This document shows, in pieces, positions 8,126-18,087 of a stretch of 64,000 bases of DNA. Numbering within the stretch: position 1 is the stretch's first letter; every line of letters begins with the position of its first letter. This DNA comes from Microbacterium galbinum (GTDB lineage Bacteria; Actinomycetota; Actinomycetes; Actinomycetales; Microbacteriaceae): the NCBI RefSeq assembly GCF_023101185.1, contig NZ_CP078077.1, positions 310,001 through 374,000 of the forward strand, in the 5' to 3' direction. The notes under the pieces were generated by a model. That model ran no database searches. It saw only the letters and a program-made list of their open reading frames with translations, and was not told where the DNA came from. Made by a program: the position numbers and the translations under genes.

Positions 8126-9124
8126 ATGGAGCCGTTGCGCGTAGGGCTCGTCGCAGATCCGGCTTCGCCCACGGCCGTGGCTCGTCGGATGACCGACCTC
8201 GCGCCGCCGATCACCGCCGAGGCCGTCGGCTGGACGGTCGAAGTCGTCAGCGAACCGTTCACCCTCGGATCCGAAGATGTCGACGTCGCCGTGGCTCGAC
8301 TCGGCGAGCACGCCGAGCAGAACGGGTGGGATCTCGTCGTCGGTGTCACCGAGCTCCCGCTGCGCGCCGACGACGGCCGCTATCTGCTGGCGGCGATCGA
8401 CGCGCGGCGCCGGTCCGCGGTGCTGTCACTGCCCGCTCTGGGCGGCGTGCGGGTACAGGCGCGAGCACGCCACGCCGTGCGAGGGCTCATGGATGAGATG
8501 GCCGAACCCGCCACGCGCGAGGATCAGCGCCTGCCGCTCCCCCGGATCAGCGCCCGCGGGCGCCTGCTCATGGCCATGGTGCTGGCGAACCGCCCGTGGA
8601 TGCTCGCCGCGGGACTCAAGTCGGCATTGGTTGCGGCCCTGGCGACTGGCGCCGTGGCGACGATCGAACCGACGGTATGGTCGCTCGCGATCTCCCTGTC
8701 GGGCTGGCGTCTGGCGGCGGCGATGGTCGCCTCCATCGCTATCCTCATCGCCTGGATCGTGATCGACGGCGAGCTCTGGGACCGCCCCGAGGACGACTCG
8801 CCCGCGTCGCGGGAGAGATCCCGGCTCTACAACACCTCGACGATTCTGACTCTGACCGTGGGGATCGTCATCTGCTATCTGGCCCTGTACGCCGTGAACC
8901 TCGCCTGGGCCCTCTTCGTCCTCGATACGGCGGTGATGAGCGACGCCCTCGGTCGCGCCGTCGAGCTTCCCGACCTGTTCTTGCTCACCTGGTTCGTCGC
9001 GTCGGCCGCGACGCTCGGCGGGGCACTGGGCACCGGTTTGGAGTCGGACGATTCGATCCGCGCCGCCACCTACTCGAAACGCGAGGAGGAGCGGCGCGCT
9101 CGCCTTGCCGGCGAGCGCGCCTGA
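8126..9124 (+). CDS. membrane protein with soluble N-terminal domain, unknown
   Basis: A 332-residue protein. Residues 1-150 look soluble and alpha/beta (LRVGLVADPASPTAVARRM; WDLVVGVTELPL). About four membrane helices follow (residues 175-195, 208-230, 255-280 and 298-318) and a charged EEERRARLAGERA tail. The ATG at 8126 is preferred over upstream in-frame codons because TATGTT precedes it by six bases. A 21-bp tandem duplication spans its stop codon (9113-9154). No family recognised. Confidence 0.7.
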   Translation: MEPLRVGLVADPASPTAVARRMTDLAPPITAEAVGWTVEVVSEPFTLGSEDVDVAVARLGEHAEQNGWDLVVGVTELPLRADDGRYLLAAIDARRRSAVLSLPALGGVRVQARARHAVRGLMDEMAEPATREDQRLPLPRISARGRLLMAMVLANRPWMLAAGLKSALVAALATGAVATIEPTVWSLAISLSGWRLAAAMVASIAILIAWIVIDGELWDRPEDDSPASRERSRLYNTSTILTLTVGIVICYLALYAVNLAWALFVLDTAVMSDALGRAVELPDLFLLTWFVASAATLGGALGTGLESDDSIRAATYSKREEERRARLAGERA

Positions 9125-9154
9125 ACCGATCACGAGCGCGCCGGAACCGATCAG
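9113..9154 (+). repeat. 21-bp tandem duplication across a stop codon
   Basis: Two adjacent 21-base units, GAGCGCGCC-x-GAACCGATCA plus one base, occur at 9113-9133 and 9134-9154. They differ at the x position (T/G) and the last base (C/G). The first copy contains the stop codon of the membrane-protein gene; in the second the TGA has become GGA. This is a recent slippage-type duplication in the 3' flank. Confidence 0.8.
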
Positions 9155-9194
9155 GCGAGATGATCGCCGAGCGGACCGCCCCGCTGACAGGACC

Positions 9195-10205
<1,011 letters not shown>

Positions 10206-12350
10206 TCAGAGCATGCAGGAGACGCACTCGGTCATGTCGGTGCCCTCGAGCGCCATCTGACGCAGACGGATGTAGTAGATCGTCTTGATGCCCTTGCGCC
10301 ATGCGTAGATCTGCGCCTTGTTGATGTCGCGCGTCGTGGCGGTGTCCTTGAAGAACAGCGTCAGCGACAGGCCCTGGTCGACGTGCTGCGTCGCCGCGGC
10401 GTACGTGTCGATGACCTTCTCGTAGCCGATCTCGTAGGCGTCCTGGTAGTACTCCAGGTTGTCGTTCGTCATGAACGCCGCCGGGTAGTAGACGCGACCG
10501 AGCTTGCCTTCCTTGCGGATCTCGATCTTCGACGCGATCGGGTGGATCGACGACGTCGAGTTGTTGATGTACGAGATCGAGCCGGTCGGCGGCACCGCCT
10601 GCAGGTTCTGGTTGTAGATGCCGTGCTCCTGGATGGACGCCTTCAGCGCCACCCAGTCGGCCTGCGTCGGGATGTGCTTGCCCGCGAAGAGCTCCTTGAC
10701 CTTCTCGGTCGCCGGAACCCACTCCTGGTCGATGTACTTGTCGAAGAACGCGCCCGAGGCGTACGTCGAGTCCTCGAAGCCGTCGAACGCCTGCTTGCGC
10801 TCGATCGCGAGGTTGTTCGAGGCGCGCAGCGCGTGGAACAGCACCGTGTAGAAGTAGATGTTCGTGAAGTCGATGCCCTCTTCGGAGCCGTAGTAGACGT
10901 GCTCGCGAGCGAGGTAGCCGTGCAGGTTCATCTGGCCGAGGCCGATGGCGTGCGAGCGGTCGTTGCCGTCTTCGATCGAACGGACCGAGCGGATGTGGCT
11001 CTGGTCGCTCACCGCGCTGAGCGCACGGATCGCCGTCTCGACGGTCTGACCGAGGTCGTCGGCATCCATCGACAGCGCGATGTTCATCGAGCCGAGGTTG
11101 CAGGAGATGTCCTTGCCGATCTGGTCGTACGACAGGTCGTCGTTGTACGTGGTCGGCGTGTTCACCTGCAGGATCTCGCTGCAGAGGTTCGACATGTTGA
11201 TGCGGCCCTTGATCGGGTTGGCCTTGTTCACCGTGTCCTCGAACATGATGTACGGGTAGCCCGACTCGAACTGGATCTCGGCGACGGTCTGGAAGAACTC
11301 GCGCGCGTTGATCTTGGTCTTCTTGATGCGCGAGTCGTCGACCATCTCGCGGTACTTTTCGGTGACCGAGATGTCACCGAAGGGCACGCCGTAGACCTTC
11401 TCGACGTCGTACGGCGAGAAGAGGTACATGTCCTCGCCGTTCTTGGCGAGCTCGAAGGTGATGTCGGGAACGACGACACCCAGCGAGAGGGTCTTGATGC
11501 GGATCTTCTCGTCGGCGTTCTCGCGCTTGGTGTCGAGGAACCGCATGATGTCGGGGTGGTGCGCGTTGAGGTACACCGCACCCGCGCCCTGACGGGCACC
11601 GAGCTGGTTGGCGTAGCTGAAGCTGTCTTCGAGCAGCTTCATCACGGGGATGATGCCCGAGGACTGGTTCTCGATCTGCTTGATCGGGGCGCCGGCCTCA
11701 CGGATGTTCGAGAGCAGCAGCGCCACGCCGCCGCCGCGCTTGGAGAGCTGCAGCGCCGAGTTGATGCCGCGGGCGATCGACTCCATGTTGTCTTCGATGC
11801 GCAGCAGGAAGCAGCTGACGAGCTCGCCGCGCTGCGCCTTGCCCGCGTTGAGGAACGTCGGCGTCGCCGGCTGGAAACGGCCGGAGATGATCTCCTCCAC
11901 CAGGGCGACGGCGAGCTTCTCGTCACCGTCGGCGAGTCCGAGGGCGGTCATGACGACGCGGTCCTCGAAGCGCTCGAGGTAGCGCTTGCCGTCGAACGTC
12001 TTGAGCGTGTAGCTCGTGTAGTACTTGAAGGCGCCGAGGAACGTCTCGAAGCGGAACTTCTTGCCGTAAGCGAGGTCGTTGAGCTTCTGGATGAACTCGA
12101 GCGAGTACTGCTCGATCACGGCCGGCTCGTAGTACTCCTTCTCGACCAGGTAGTCGAGGCGCTCCTTGAGGGAGTGGAAGAAGACCGTGTTCTGGTTGAC
12201 GTGCTGCAGGAAGTACTCCCGCGCCGCACGCTTGTCGGCGTCGAACTGGATCTTGCCGTTCGCGTCGTAGAGGTTCAGCATCGCGTTCAGGGCGTGGTAG
12301 TCCAGCCCCTCGTACGCCTGGTTCATCTTGAACGCCGCCTGCTGTGTCAC
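10206..12350 (-). CDS. nrdE: class Ib ribonucleotide reductase alpha subunit NrdE
   Basis: A 714-residue catalytic subunit. It contains [12 protein letters not shown] and [10 protein letters not shown] (active-site cysteine region), [13 protein letters not shown] and the [18 protein letters not shown] substrate loop, and ends TECVSCML, the swinging redox-active CxxC tail reduced by NrdH. It lacks the N-terminal ATP cone, as usual for class Ib. The GTG at 12350 overlaps the nrdI stop by four bases (GTGA), supporting this start; GTG 12377 is an alternative. It reduces ribonucleoside diphosphates in the cytoplasm with NrdF. Confidence 0.96.
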   Translation of the reverse strand: MTQQAAFKMNQAYEGLDYHALNAMLNLYDANGKIQFDADKRAAREYFLQHVNQNTVFFHSLKERLDYLVEKEYYEPAVIEQYSLEFIQKLNDLAYGKKFRFETFLGAFKYYTSYTLKTFDGKRYLERFEDRVVMTALGLADGDEKLAVALVEEIISGRFQPATPTFLNAGKAQRGELVSCFLLRIEDNMESIARGINSALQLSKRGGGVALLLSNIREAGAPIKQIENQSSGIIPVMKLLEDSFSYANQLGARQGAGAVYLNAHHPDIMRFLDTKRENADEKIRIKTLSLGVVVPDITFELAKNGEDMYLFSPYDVEKVYGVPFGDISVTEKYREMVDDSRIKKTKINAREFFQTVAEIQFESGYPYIMFEDTVNKANPIKGRINMSNLCSEILQVNTPTTYNDDLSYDQIGKDISCNLGSMNIALSMDADDLGQTVETAIRALSAVSDQSHIRSVRSIEDGNDRSHAIGLGQMNLHGYLAREHVYYGSEEGIDFTNIYFYTVLFHALRASNNLAIERKQAFDGFEDSTYASGAFFDKYIDQEWVPATEKVKELFAGKHIPTQADWVALKASIQEHGIYNQNLQAVPPTGSISYINNSTSSIHPIASKIEIRKEGKLGRVYYPAAFMTNDNLEYYQDAYEIGYEKVIDTYAAATQHVDQGLSLTLFFKDTATTRDINKAQIYAWRKGIKTIYYIRLRQMALEGTDMTECVSCML

Positions 12351-12796
12351 GGTCTGCTCGTCAACTGCGCTGCCCACACTCGTTCCAATCCGTCGCTGAC
12401 GCGATCCACGTCGTCCTGTGTGCCGAAGATTTCTAGCCGATACAAGTGAGGCACGTGGCACTTGCGGCTGATGATGTCGCCGGCGAGGCAGAATGCCTCG
12501 CCGAAGTTGGTGTTGCCTGCGGAGATCACTCCGCGGATGTGACGACGGTTGCGCTCGTCGTTGAGGAACCGGATCACCTGCTTGGGCACGGCGCCCCGCT
12601 CGACGCCTCGCCCCTCGCCCCCGCCATAGGTCGGGGTGACCAGAACGTAGGGCTCGTCGATGACGAGCTCTCCGTCGTTCCGGTGGAGCGGGATACGTCG
12701 GGCGGGAAGGCCCAGTTTCTCGATGAAGCGCGCCGTGTTTCCGGACACGCTCGAGAAGTAGACGAGGAGCGGTGCTGCGGTCGCGATGGCGTTCAT
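12347..12796 (-). CDS. nrdI: flavodoxin-like protein NrdI
   Basis: A 149-residue flavodoxin-fold protein with the NrdI signature [19 protein letters not shown] (FMN phosphate loop), [10 protein letters not shown] and [19 protein letters not shown]. In class Ib systems reduced NrdI supplies the oxidant that assembles the Mn(III)2-tyrosyl radical of NrdF. The ATG at 12796 is 40 bases after the nrdH stop, and the 3' end overlaps nrdE by four bases, so translation is coupled. Confidence 0.96.
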   Translation of the reverse strand: MNAIATAAPLLVYFSSVSGNTARFIEKLGLPARRIPLHRNDGELVIDEPYVLVTPTYGGGEGRGVERGAVPKQVIRFLNDERNRRHIRGVISAGNTNFGEAFCLAGDIISRKCHVPHLYRLEIFGTQDDVDRVSDGLERVWAAQLTSRP

Positions 12797-12836
12797 GCGT
12801 CGATTCGCTCTCTCACCCCGCTGCGCGGCTGCCCGA

Positions 12837-13070
12837 TCAGGCCAGACGGGTCGCGAGCTCGTCGATCTTGTCGGGACGGAAGCCCGACCAGTGGTCCTCG
12901 TCGGTGACGACGACCGGCGCCTGCATGTAGCCCAGCGCCTTGACCTGCTCCAGGGCCGTCGGGTCCTCCGACAGGTCGTGGATCTCGTACTCGATGCCCT
13001 TGGCATCCAGGGCGCGGTAGGTCGCGTTGCACTGGACGCAGGAAGGCTTGGTGTAGACCGTGATCGACAT
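12837..13070 (-). CDS. nrdH: glutaredoxin-like NrdH-redoxin
   Basis: A 77-residue redoxin with the CVQC active site (C11-C14) and the NrdH-type C-terminus [13 protein letters not shown]. It transfers electrons from thioredoxin reductase to NrdE. The ATG at 13070 follows a GAGGGG ribosome-binding site. It is the first gene of nrdHIEF; two NrdR-like boxes lie 53-100 bases upstream, so the operon is expected to be repressed when dATP is abundant. Confidence 0.97.
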   Translation of the reverse strand: MSITVYTKPSCVQCNATYRALDAKGIEYEIHDLSEDPTALEQVKALGYMQAPVVVTDEDHWSGFRPDKIDELATRLA

Positions 13071-13122
13071 CTGTTTCCCCTCAGAATCGTTGTGTGGCCG
13101 GCAGTCCTCCGCCGGGAGTTCA

Positions 13123-13138
13123 ATACTACATATAGGGA
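13123..13138. promoter_or_regulatory. NrdR box 1 (proximal to nrdH)
   Basis: ATACTACATATAGGGA matches the palindromic NrdR consensus ACACWATATATWGTGT at 12 of 16 positions. It lies 53 bases upstream of the nrdH start, at the likely promoter. Confidence 0.75.
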
Positions 13139-13154
13139 CGGACACTCTGAGTGA

Positions 13155-13170
13155 CCACAAGGGGTAGTAG
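13155..13170. promoter_or_regulatory. NrdR box 2 (distal)
   Basis: CCACAAGGGGTAGTAG keeps the conserved outer half-sites (CACAA / TAGT) of an NrdR box with a GC centre. Its centre is exactly 32 bp from that of box 1, about three helical turns, the spacing characteristic of paired NrdR sites. Confidence 0.6.
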
Positions 13171-13448
13171 TTACATTCGTGTAGTTTTTCCACCGCTCTC
13201 CCCAGATACAACACAGGTTCTCCACCGTTTCTTCCACAGGCGGAGGGGCGGGCGCAGGGCTCCCGAACCGCGAGAAATCGCGGCTGGGAGGCACCTGTGA
13301 GAGATCCATCCACAGGTCGCACGCTACGCCGGGCATCCGACATTCGGATTCCTGTGGAAACTGCTCCTCGGCGTGTCGTCGGCGTGTCGCCGATGCCGGG
13401 GCATCCGACCGTTCCCGTAGCGTCCGCGGCTGCCGGTACCGTTGTCTG

Positions 13449-14657
13449 GTGGCGGGATATCAGGACCTTCTTCGCACGCCCGGAGTGGCGCGCATGATCG
13501 CGGCTCAGCTGACGGCGCGATTCCCCAACGGCATGTCCTCGCTCGCGATCCTGCTGCACGTCGAGCAGCAGACCGGGTCGTACGGCGCCGCGGGCCTCGT
13601 GCTCGCCGCGACGAGCGTCGGGCAGGCCGTCGCCGGCCCCGTGACCAGCCGCTGGATGGGCGCGTGGGGCATGCGTCGCGTCCTCACCCTCACCCTCTCG
13701 GTCTGCGTCGTCGCCGTGCTCTGCCTGGCCCTGCTCCCCCTGAGCCTGCCGGGCTACATGGCGCTCGGTCTGATCGCCGGGCTCTCGACACCGCCCGTGC
13801 AGTCGGCGGTGCGCACGATCTACCCCAAGCTCGTCAACGCCAAGCAGCTCACTCCCCTCTTCTCCCTCGACGCCTCGCTGCAGGAGATCATCTGGATCCT
13901 CGCCCCGGTGGTCATCACGCTGGTCTCGACCCAGGTCGGCACCACGCAGGGTCTGCTCCTCGTGGCGGTGTTCCTCGTCGGCGGCGGCTCGTGGTTCATC
14001 CTCTCCCCCGAGGTCGGGCGCGTGCGCATTCCGCGCAGCCGCAGCGCGCTCGGCAAGGTGGTGCTCAAGCCCCCGGTGCTGATGGCCACCATGATCGGCT
14101 TCCTCCTCATCGGCGCGTGCTCCGCGGTCGAGGTGGGCGTGGTCGCGACCTTCGAGCACGGCAGTCTCGAGGCGGGCCTGGTGCTCGCGGTCTTCGCGGT
14201 GGGGAGCCTCGCGGGGGGTCTGTCGTTCGGGCACATCCCGATCGGACCGTGGGCGATGGCGCGCCGCCTCACGATCGTGACGGTCGGCCTCGCGCTCACC
14301 ATGGTCTCGCTCAATGTGTTCTGGCTCGGCGGCACGCTCATCCTCGCCGGTATCGGCATCGCGCCGGCCCTCGCGGTGCTGTTCGCGATCACGACGGCGA
14401 GCGTCAAGTTCAGCGAGACCGCCGAGGCCTTCGGCTGGGCGGGCACCGGTCAGCTCATCGGCGCCGCTGCCGGATCCGCGGTGGCCGGCTTCCTCGTCGA
14501 TGCCACCGACGCCCGCGGAGCCTACTTCGCCGCCGTCCTCTTCGCCGCGCTCGGTCTGGTCGTCTCGATCGTCTTCGTCCGCGCCCTCCCCGACCTGCGT
14601 CATCGCGACGCGAGCCCCTACCCCGACACCGAACCCCTGGCGGTCACCCCCTCATGA
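13449..14657 (+). CDS. major facilitator superfamily transporter
   Basis: A 402-residue MFS protein with about twelve membrane helices and a [13 protein letters not shown] segment corresponding to the loop 2-3 motif A. It resembles drug or sugar efflux MFS proteins common in actinobacteria. The GTG start at 13449 has TACCGT six bases upstream and no clear Shine-Dalgarno sequence. Its stop overlaps the start of a PfkB-family kinase gene by four bases (ATGA), so the two are translationally coupled. Substrate unknown. Confidence 0.9.
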   Translation: MAGYQDLLRTPGVARMIAAQLTARFPNGMSSLAILLHVEQQTGSYGAAGLVLAATSVGQAVAGPVTSRWMGAWGMRRVLTLTLSVCVVAVLCLALLPLSLPGYMALGLIAGLSTPPVQSAVRTIYPKLVNAKQLTPLFSLDASLQEIIWILAPVVITLVSTQVGTTQGLLLVAVFLVGGGSWFILSPEVGRVRIPRSRSALGKVVLKPPVLMATMIGFLLIGACSAVEVGVVATFEHGSLEAGLVLAVFAVGSLAGGLSFGHIPIGPWAMARRLTIVTVGLALTMVSLNVFWLGGTLILAGIGIAPALAVLFAITTASVKFSETAEAFGWAGTGQLIGAAAGSAVAGFLVDATDARGAYFAAVLFAALGLVVSIVFVRALPDLRHRDASPYPDTEPLAVTPS

Positions 14658-15565
14658 GCACGCTCCCCTCTTCTCCGTCCGCGCCCGAGGTCGTCTGCAT
14701 CGGCGAATCCATGGGCCTCGTCACCGCGCTGGGCGCTCCCCTGGCCGAGACCGAGACCGCCGCCCTCGGCATCGCGGGCGCCGAGGGCAACGTCGCGGTC
14801 GGCCTGGTCGCCGCGGGGCACCGGGCCGTGTGGGCGTCGCGCCTCGGCGACGATCCCATCGCTGAGCGCATCACCGGCGAGCTGGCTCGGCGCGGGGTCG
14901 AGCTCTGGGCCGAGAAGGACGCGGATGCTCCCACCGGCGTCATGTTCAAGGATCCGGGCGTCGAGTCCTCGTCGGTGTACTACTACCGCCGCGGATCGGC
15001 CGCCTCCCTGATGGATTCCGGCTTCCTCTCCGTCGACCGGCTGCGGGGCGTGCGCGTCGTGCACACGACCGGCATCACGCCCGCGCTCTCCGCCTCGTGC
15101 CGCGCCATGGTCGACGACCTGTACGTCGACGCCCGCGAGGCGGGGGCCCTCGTCTCGTTCGATGTGAACGACCGCCGAGCGCTGTGGTCGATGGACGACG
15201 CGCAGGCCACTCTGACCCGCCTCGCCGACGCCGCCGACATCGCCTTCGTGGGCCGTGACGAGGCCGAGCGGCTCTGGGGCACCGCGACCGCCGCCGATGT
15301 GCGCGCCCATCTGCCGAACTGCGCTCTCCTGATCGTCAAGGACGGCGACGTCGGCGCGACCGCCTTCGCTGCGGGCGAGGAGCCCGTGTTCGTCCCCGCT
15401 CCACGCGTCGACGTCGTCGAGCCCGTCGGAGCCGGCGACGCCTTCGCCGCGGGTTTCCTCGCCGCGACCCTCGATGGCACGGCCCTCGCCGACCGGCTCT
15501 CCGCCGGGCACGCGGCCGCCGCGCGCGTGCTCCGCACCCACGGAGACCTGCCGCCGCTCGGATGA
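14654..15565 (+). CDS. PfkB-family carbohydrate kinase
   Basis: A 303-residue ribokinase-fold protein. The N-terminal PfkB strand VVCIGESMG, central GVMFKDPGVESSSVYYYRRGSAA and the C-terminal catalytic motif PVGAGDAFAAGF (D262 as base) are present. The YYYRRGSAA segment is typical of 2-keto-3-deoxygluconate kinase-like members, so phosphorylation of a keto-deoxy sugar acid is plausible but not certain. It is coupled to the upstream MFS gene, which may import its substrate. Confidence 0.88.
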   Translation: MSTLPSSPSAPEVVCIGESMGLVTALGAPLAETETAALGIAGAEGNVAVGLVAAGHRAVWASRLGDDPIAERITGELARRGVELWAEKDADAPTGVMFKDPGVESSSVYYYRRGSAASLMDSGFLSVDRLRGVRVVHTTGITPALSASCRAMVDDLYVDAREAGALVSFDVNDRRALWSMDDAQATLTRLADAADIAFVGRDEAERLWGTATAADVRAHLPNCALLIVKDGDVGATAFAAGEEPVFVPAPRVDVVEPVGAGDAFAAGFLAATLDGTALADRLSAGHAAAARVLRTHGDLPPLG

Positions 15566-15619
15566 CGGCGATCGACGCCCGACGGAGACTCCCTCCCGTC
15601 GCGGTTCTAGGCTGAGGGC

Positions 15620-16378
15620 ATGGCCGCACCGCTCATGCTCCCCCGCCTCTCCTGGGGCGATCCGACCGCCGACCGCCATGCGCTCCTCGTGCACGGGCTG
15701 GGGTCGTCCGGCGCGCTGATGTGGCGCCTCGGCGAGGCCCTCGCCGAGTCCGGGTGGCACGCGGTCGCCGTCGACCTGCGCGGTCACGGCGACGCACCGC
15801 GGGCGCTCGACTACACCGTCGCCGCGTACGCCGCGGATCTCGGGATCGCGCGACCGCAGCGCGGAGGCGCGTGGGATGCCGTCGTCGGCCACTCGCTCGG
15901 CGGCGCCGCGAGCACGGTGGCCGCGGCCTCCGACCCGGACTGGACGCGCCGCCTGATCCTGCTCGACCCCGCGATCTTCGTCGAGGGCCGCGACGCGAAG
16001 ATCGTGCGCAAGAGTCAGGAGCGCGCGTTCGCGGACCAGCGGATCGAGGTCGTGCAGCAGGAGCATCCGCACTGGCACCCGCAGGACTGGGAGCTCAAGG
16101 TCGACGCGGTCCGTCGGGCGAGCGCCTGGGCGGTCGAGCAGACCAGCGTGCAGAACACCCCCTGGGACGTGCGAGCGGATGCCGCGCGCCTCGCCGTTCC
16201 CACGCACGTGATCGCCTCGGATCCCGAGGTCTACAGCATCTTCACCGGCGACACCGCGACCGACGTGCTGAGCGCGAACCCGCTCGTGACGATGTCGATC
16301 GTCGACGGCGCCGGACACTCGCTGCACCGCGACAAGCCGGAGGAGTCGATCCGTCAGCTCCGGGAGGCCCTGGCATGA
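15620..16378 (+). CDS. alpha/beta hydrolase
   Basis: A 252-residue alpha/beta hydrolase. The oxyanion segment LVHGLGSSG, nucleophile elbow GHSLGG (S92), an acidic residue in VIASDPEVYS and the GAGHSLH histidine make a complete Ser-Asp-His triad. A TAGGCT hexamer ends six bases before the ATG. The stop overlaps the downstream acyl-CoA dehydrogenase gene by four bases, so a role on an acyl thioester or ester in the same pathway is plausible (inference). Substrate unknown. Confidence 0.9.
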   Translation: MAAPLMLPRLSWGDPTADRHALLVHGLGSSGALMWRLGEALAESGWHAVAVDLRGHGDAPRALDYTVAAYAADLGIARPQRGGAWDAVVGHSLGGAASTVAAASDPDWTRRLILLDPAIFVEGRDAKIVRKSQERAFADQRIEVVQQEHPHWHPQDWELKVDAVRRASAWAVEQTSVQNTPWDVRADAARLAVPTHVIASDPEVYSIFTGDTATDVLSANPLVTMSIVDGAGHSLHRDKPEESIRQLREALA

Positions 16379-17535
16379 GCGCCTTCGACCCGGCCGCCTT
16401 CCTGCCCGACGATCTGCTCGAGCGGATCCGCGAACGCGCGCCGATCCACGACCGCGAGAACACGTTCCCCCAGCAGGATCTCGACGAGCTCCGCGCCGCC
16501 GGGTACCTCGCCATCCTCGTCCCGGCCGACCGCGGAGGTGCGGGACTCGGGCTCGCCGAGGCGGCGATCCTGCAGCAGCGCCTCGCCACGGCCGCGCCGG
16601 CGACCGCGCTGGCGATCAACATGCACCTCGTCTGGACGGGTGTCGCGAAGGTGTTCTCCGACCGCGGGGTCCCCGGCCTCGAGTTCGTGCAGGACGGCGC
16701 AGTCGCGGGCGAGGTCTTCGCCTTCGGCATCAGCGAGGGCGGCAACGACCTCGTGCTGTTCGGCAGCGACACGGATGCCCTGCCCACCGCCGACGGCGGC
16801 TACACGTTCACCGGCACGAAGATCTTCACCTCGCTCGCCCCGGTGTGGACGAAGCTCGGACTGCACGGCCTCGACACGACGAGCGCCGACGCTCCGAAGC
16901 TTGTGTTCGCGTTCGTGGAGCGCACGGATGCCGTCGTCACCGGCGACGACTGGGACACCCTCGGCATGCGCGCCACCCAGAGCCGCACCACTCGCCTGTC
17001 GGGGGCAGTGGCCTCCCCCGAGCACGTCGTGCGGCGCATCGACCCGGGACCGAACCCCGATCCGATCGTGTTCGGCATCTTCAGCGTATTCGAGGTGCTG
17101 CTGGCCTCGGTCTACACCGGGCTCGCCCGCCGCGCGCTCGATCTCGCGGTCGAGACCGCCCACCGGCGCCGCTCGAAGAGCACCGGTGCCGCGTACAGCC
17201 AGGACCCCGACATCCGCTGGCGGATCGCCGACATGGGCCTCGCCTACGACGCGCTCCCGCCGCAGATCCGGGCCCTCGCGCGCGACGTCGACGAGCGCGT
17301 CGATCACGGCGCCCGCTGGTTCACGCTGCTGTCGGGGCTCAAGCACCGCGCGATCACGACGGCGAAGCAGGTCGTCGACGAGGCGATGCTCGTCGCCGGA
17401 GGCGGCTCGTACTTCTCGAGCAACGAGCTGTCCCGCCTCTACCGCGACGTGCTCGCCGGGGCCTTCCACCCCTCCGACCCCGAATCCGCCCACGCGACGG
17501 CGGCGAGCGCCTGGCTTGGCCCCCGCGAAACCTGA
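16375..17535 (+). CDS. acyl-CoA dehydrogenase family protein
   Basis: A 386-residue flavoprotein with acyl-CoA dehydrogenase architecture: an N-terminal helical domain (DELRAAGYLAILVP, AAPATALAINMH), a central beta domain with FAFGISEGGNDLVLFGS and GYTFTGTKIFTSLAP, and a C-terminal four-helix domain. A conventional catalytic Glu is not obvious, as in many actinobacterial paralogues related to DszC and monooxygenases. It would bind FAD and oxidise an acyl-CoA or act as a flavin monooxygenase. Coupled by a four-base overlap to the hydrolase gene. Confidence 0.88.
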   Translation: MSAFDPAAFLPDDLLERIRERAPIHDRENTFPQQDLDELRAAGYLAILVPADRGGAGLGLAEAAILQQRLATAAPATALAINMHLVWTGVAKVFSDRGVPGLEFVQDGAVAGEVFAFGISEGGNDLVLFGSDTDALPTADGGYTFTGTKIFTSLAPVWTKLGLHGLDTTSADAPKLVFAFVERTDAVVTGDDWDTLGMRATQSRTTRLSGAVASPEHVVRRIDPGPNPDPIVFGIFSVFEVLLASVYTGLARRALDLAVETAHRRRSKSTGAAYSQDPDIRWRIADMGLAYDALPPQIRALARDVDERVDHGARWFTLLSGLKHRAITTAKQVVDEAMLVAGGGSYFSSNELSRLYRDVLAGAFHPSDPESAHATAASAWLGPRET

Positions 17536-17548
17536 CACTTCCTGCCGA

Positions 17549-17580
17549 ATTCGCAGATTGAATGAATCGATCCTGCGAAA
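17549..17580. promoter_or_regulatory. inverted repeat upstream of Lrp gene
   Basis: TTCGCAG (17550-17556) and CTGCGAA (17573-17579) form a perfect inverted repeat around an AT-rich 16-base centre that itself contains GATT...AATC. Position just upstream of an Lrp/AsnC gene suggests an autoregulatory operator. Confidence 0.5.
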
Positions 17581-17619
17581 TCGGTTGAAATGACCAGCCA
17601 CGGGTGCGAGGATCGCACC

Positions 17620-18087
17620 ATGGTCTCCTCGAAGAAGCAGTCCCCCCTCGATGCCGTCTCCAAGACGATCATCGAGCTGCTCCAGGACGACGGGCGTCGC
17701 TCGTACTCCGACATCGGCCGCGTCGTCGGCCTGAGCGAAGCGGCGGTCCGTCAGCGCGTGCAGCGGCTCACCGAATCCGGGGTGATGCAGATCGTGGCGG
17801 TCACCGACCCCATGCAGCTCGGCTTCCACCGGCAGGCGATGATCGGCATCCGCGTGTCCGGCGATGCGCGCCGCGTCGCCGAGGCCGTCGCCGAGATCGA
17901 GGCGATCGACTACGTCGTCATCACGGTCGGCGCCTTCGACGTGCTCGCCGAGGTCGTCTGCGAGGACGACGAAGACCTGCTGTCCCTGATCAACGACGTC
18001 ATCCGACCGATCGACGGCGTGCTGTCGACCGAGACCTTCATCTACGCCAAGCTGCAGAAGCAGCTCTACAACTGGGGGACCCGATGA
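17620..18087 (+). CDS. Lrp/AsnC-family transcriptional regulator
   Basis: A 155-residue regulator with an N-terminal winged HTH (IIELLQDDGRRSYSDIGRVVGLSEAAVRQRVQRL, about residues 16-48) and a C-terminal RAM effector domain (about 70-150, IDYVVITVGAFDVLAEVVC). The ATG at 17620 has a GAGG sequence nine bases upstream; an earlier ATG at 17590 is less likely. Its stop overlaps the downstream aminotransferase start by four bases, so it heads the aminotransferase/semialdehyde dehydrogenase operon and probably responds to an amino-acid-like substrate of it. Confidence 0.9.
   Translation: MVSSKKQSPLDAVSKTIIELLQDDGRRSYSDIGRVVGLSEAAVRQRVQRLTESGVMQIVAVTDPMQLGFHRQAMIGIRVSGDARRVAEAVAEIEAIDYVVITVGAFDVLAEVVCEDDEDLLSLINDVIRPIDGVLSTETFIYAKLQKQLYNWGTR

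Larger units (their letters stand above)
13071..13448. promoter_or_regulatory. nrd / MFS divergent intergenic region
   Basis: This 378-bp gene-free stretch holds the nrd promoter with two NrdR-like boxes (13123-13138, 13155-13170) and an AT-rich patch at 13160-13190. It also holds a GAAA-loop hairpin CCGCGA/TCGCGG (13268-13283), three TCCACA-core 9-mers resembling DnaA boxes (13230-13238, 13306-13314, 13353-13361) and TACCGT (13437-13442), the probable -10 of the MFS gene. I see no coding sequence in it. Confidence 0.7.

Noticed and set aside
5113..8496. Plus-strand open frame of more than 1100 codons
   Set aside because: It runs antisense to two clear genes, is Arg/Gly/His-rich in the way of high-GC shadow frames, and has no domain.
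12837..14603. Long minus-strand frame reaching from nrdH through the MFS gene
   Set aside because: Only its last 77 codons are real (NrdH); the rest is antisense to the MFS gene and lies beyond the nrdH ribosome-binding site.
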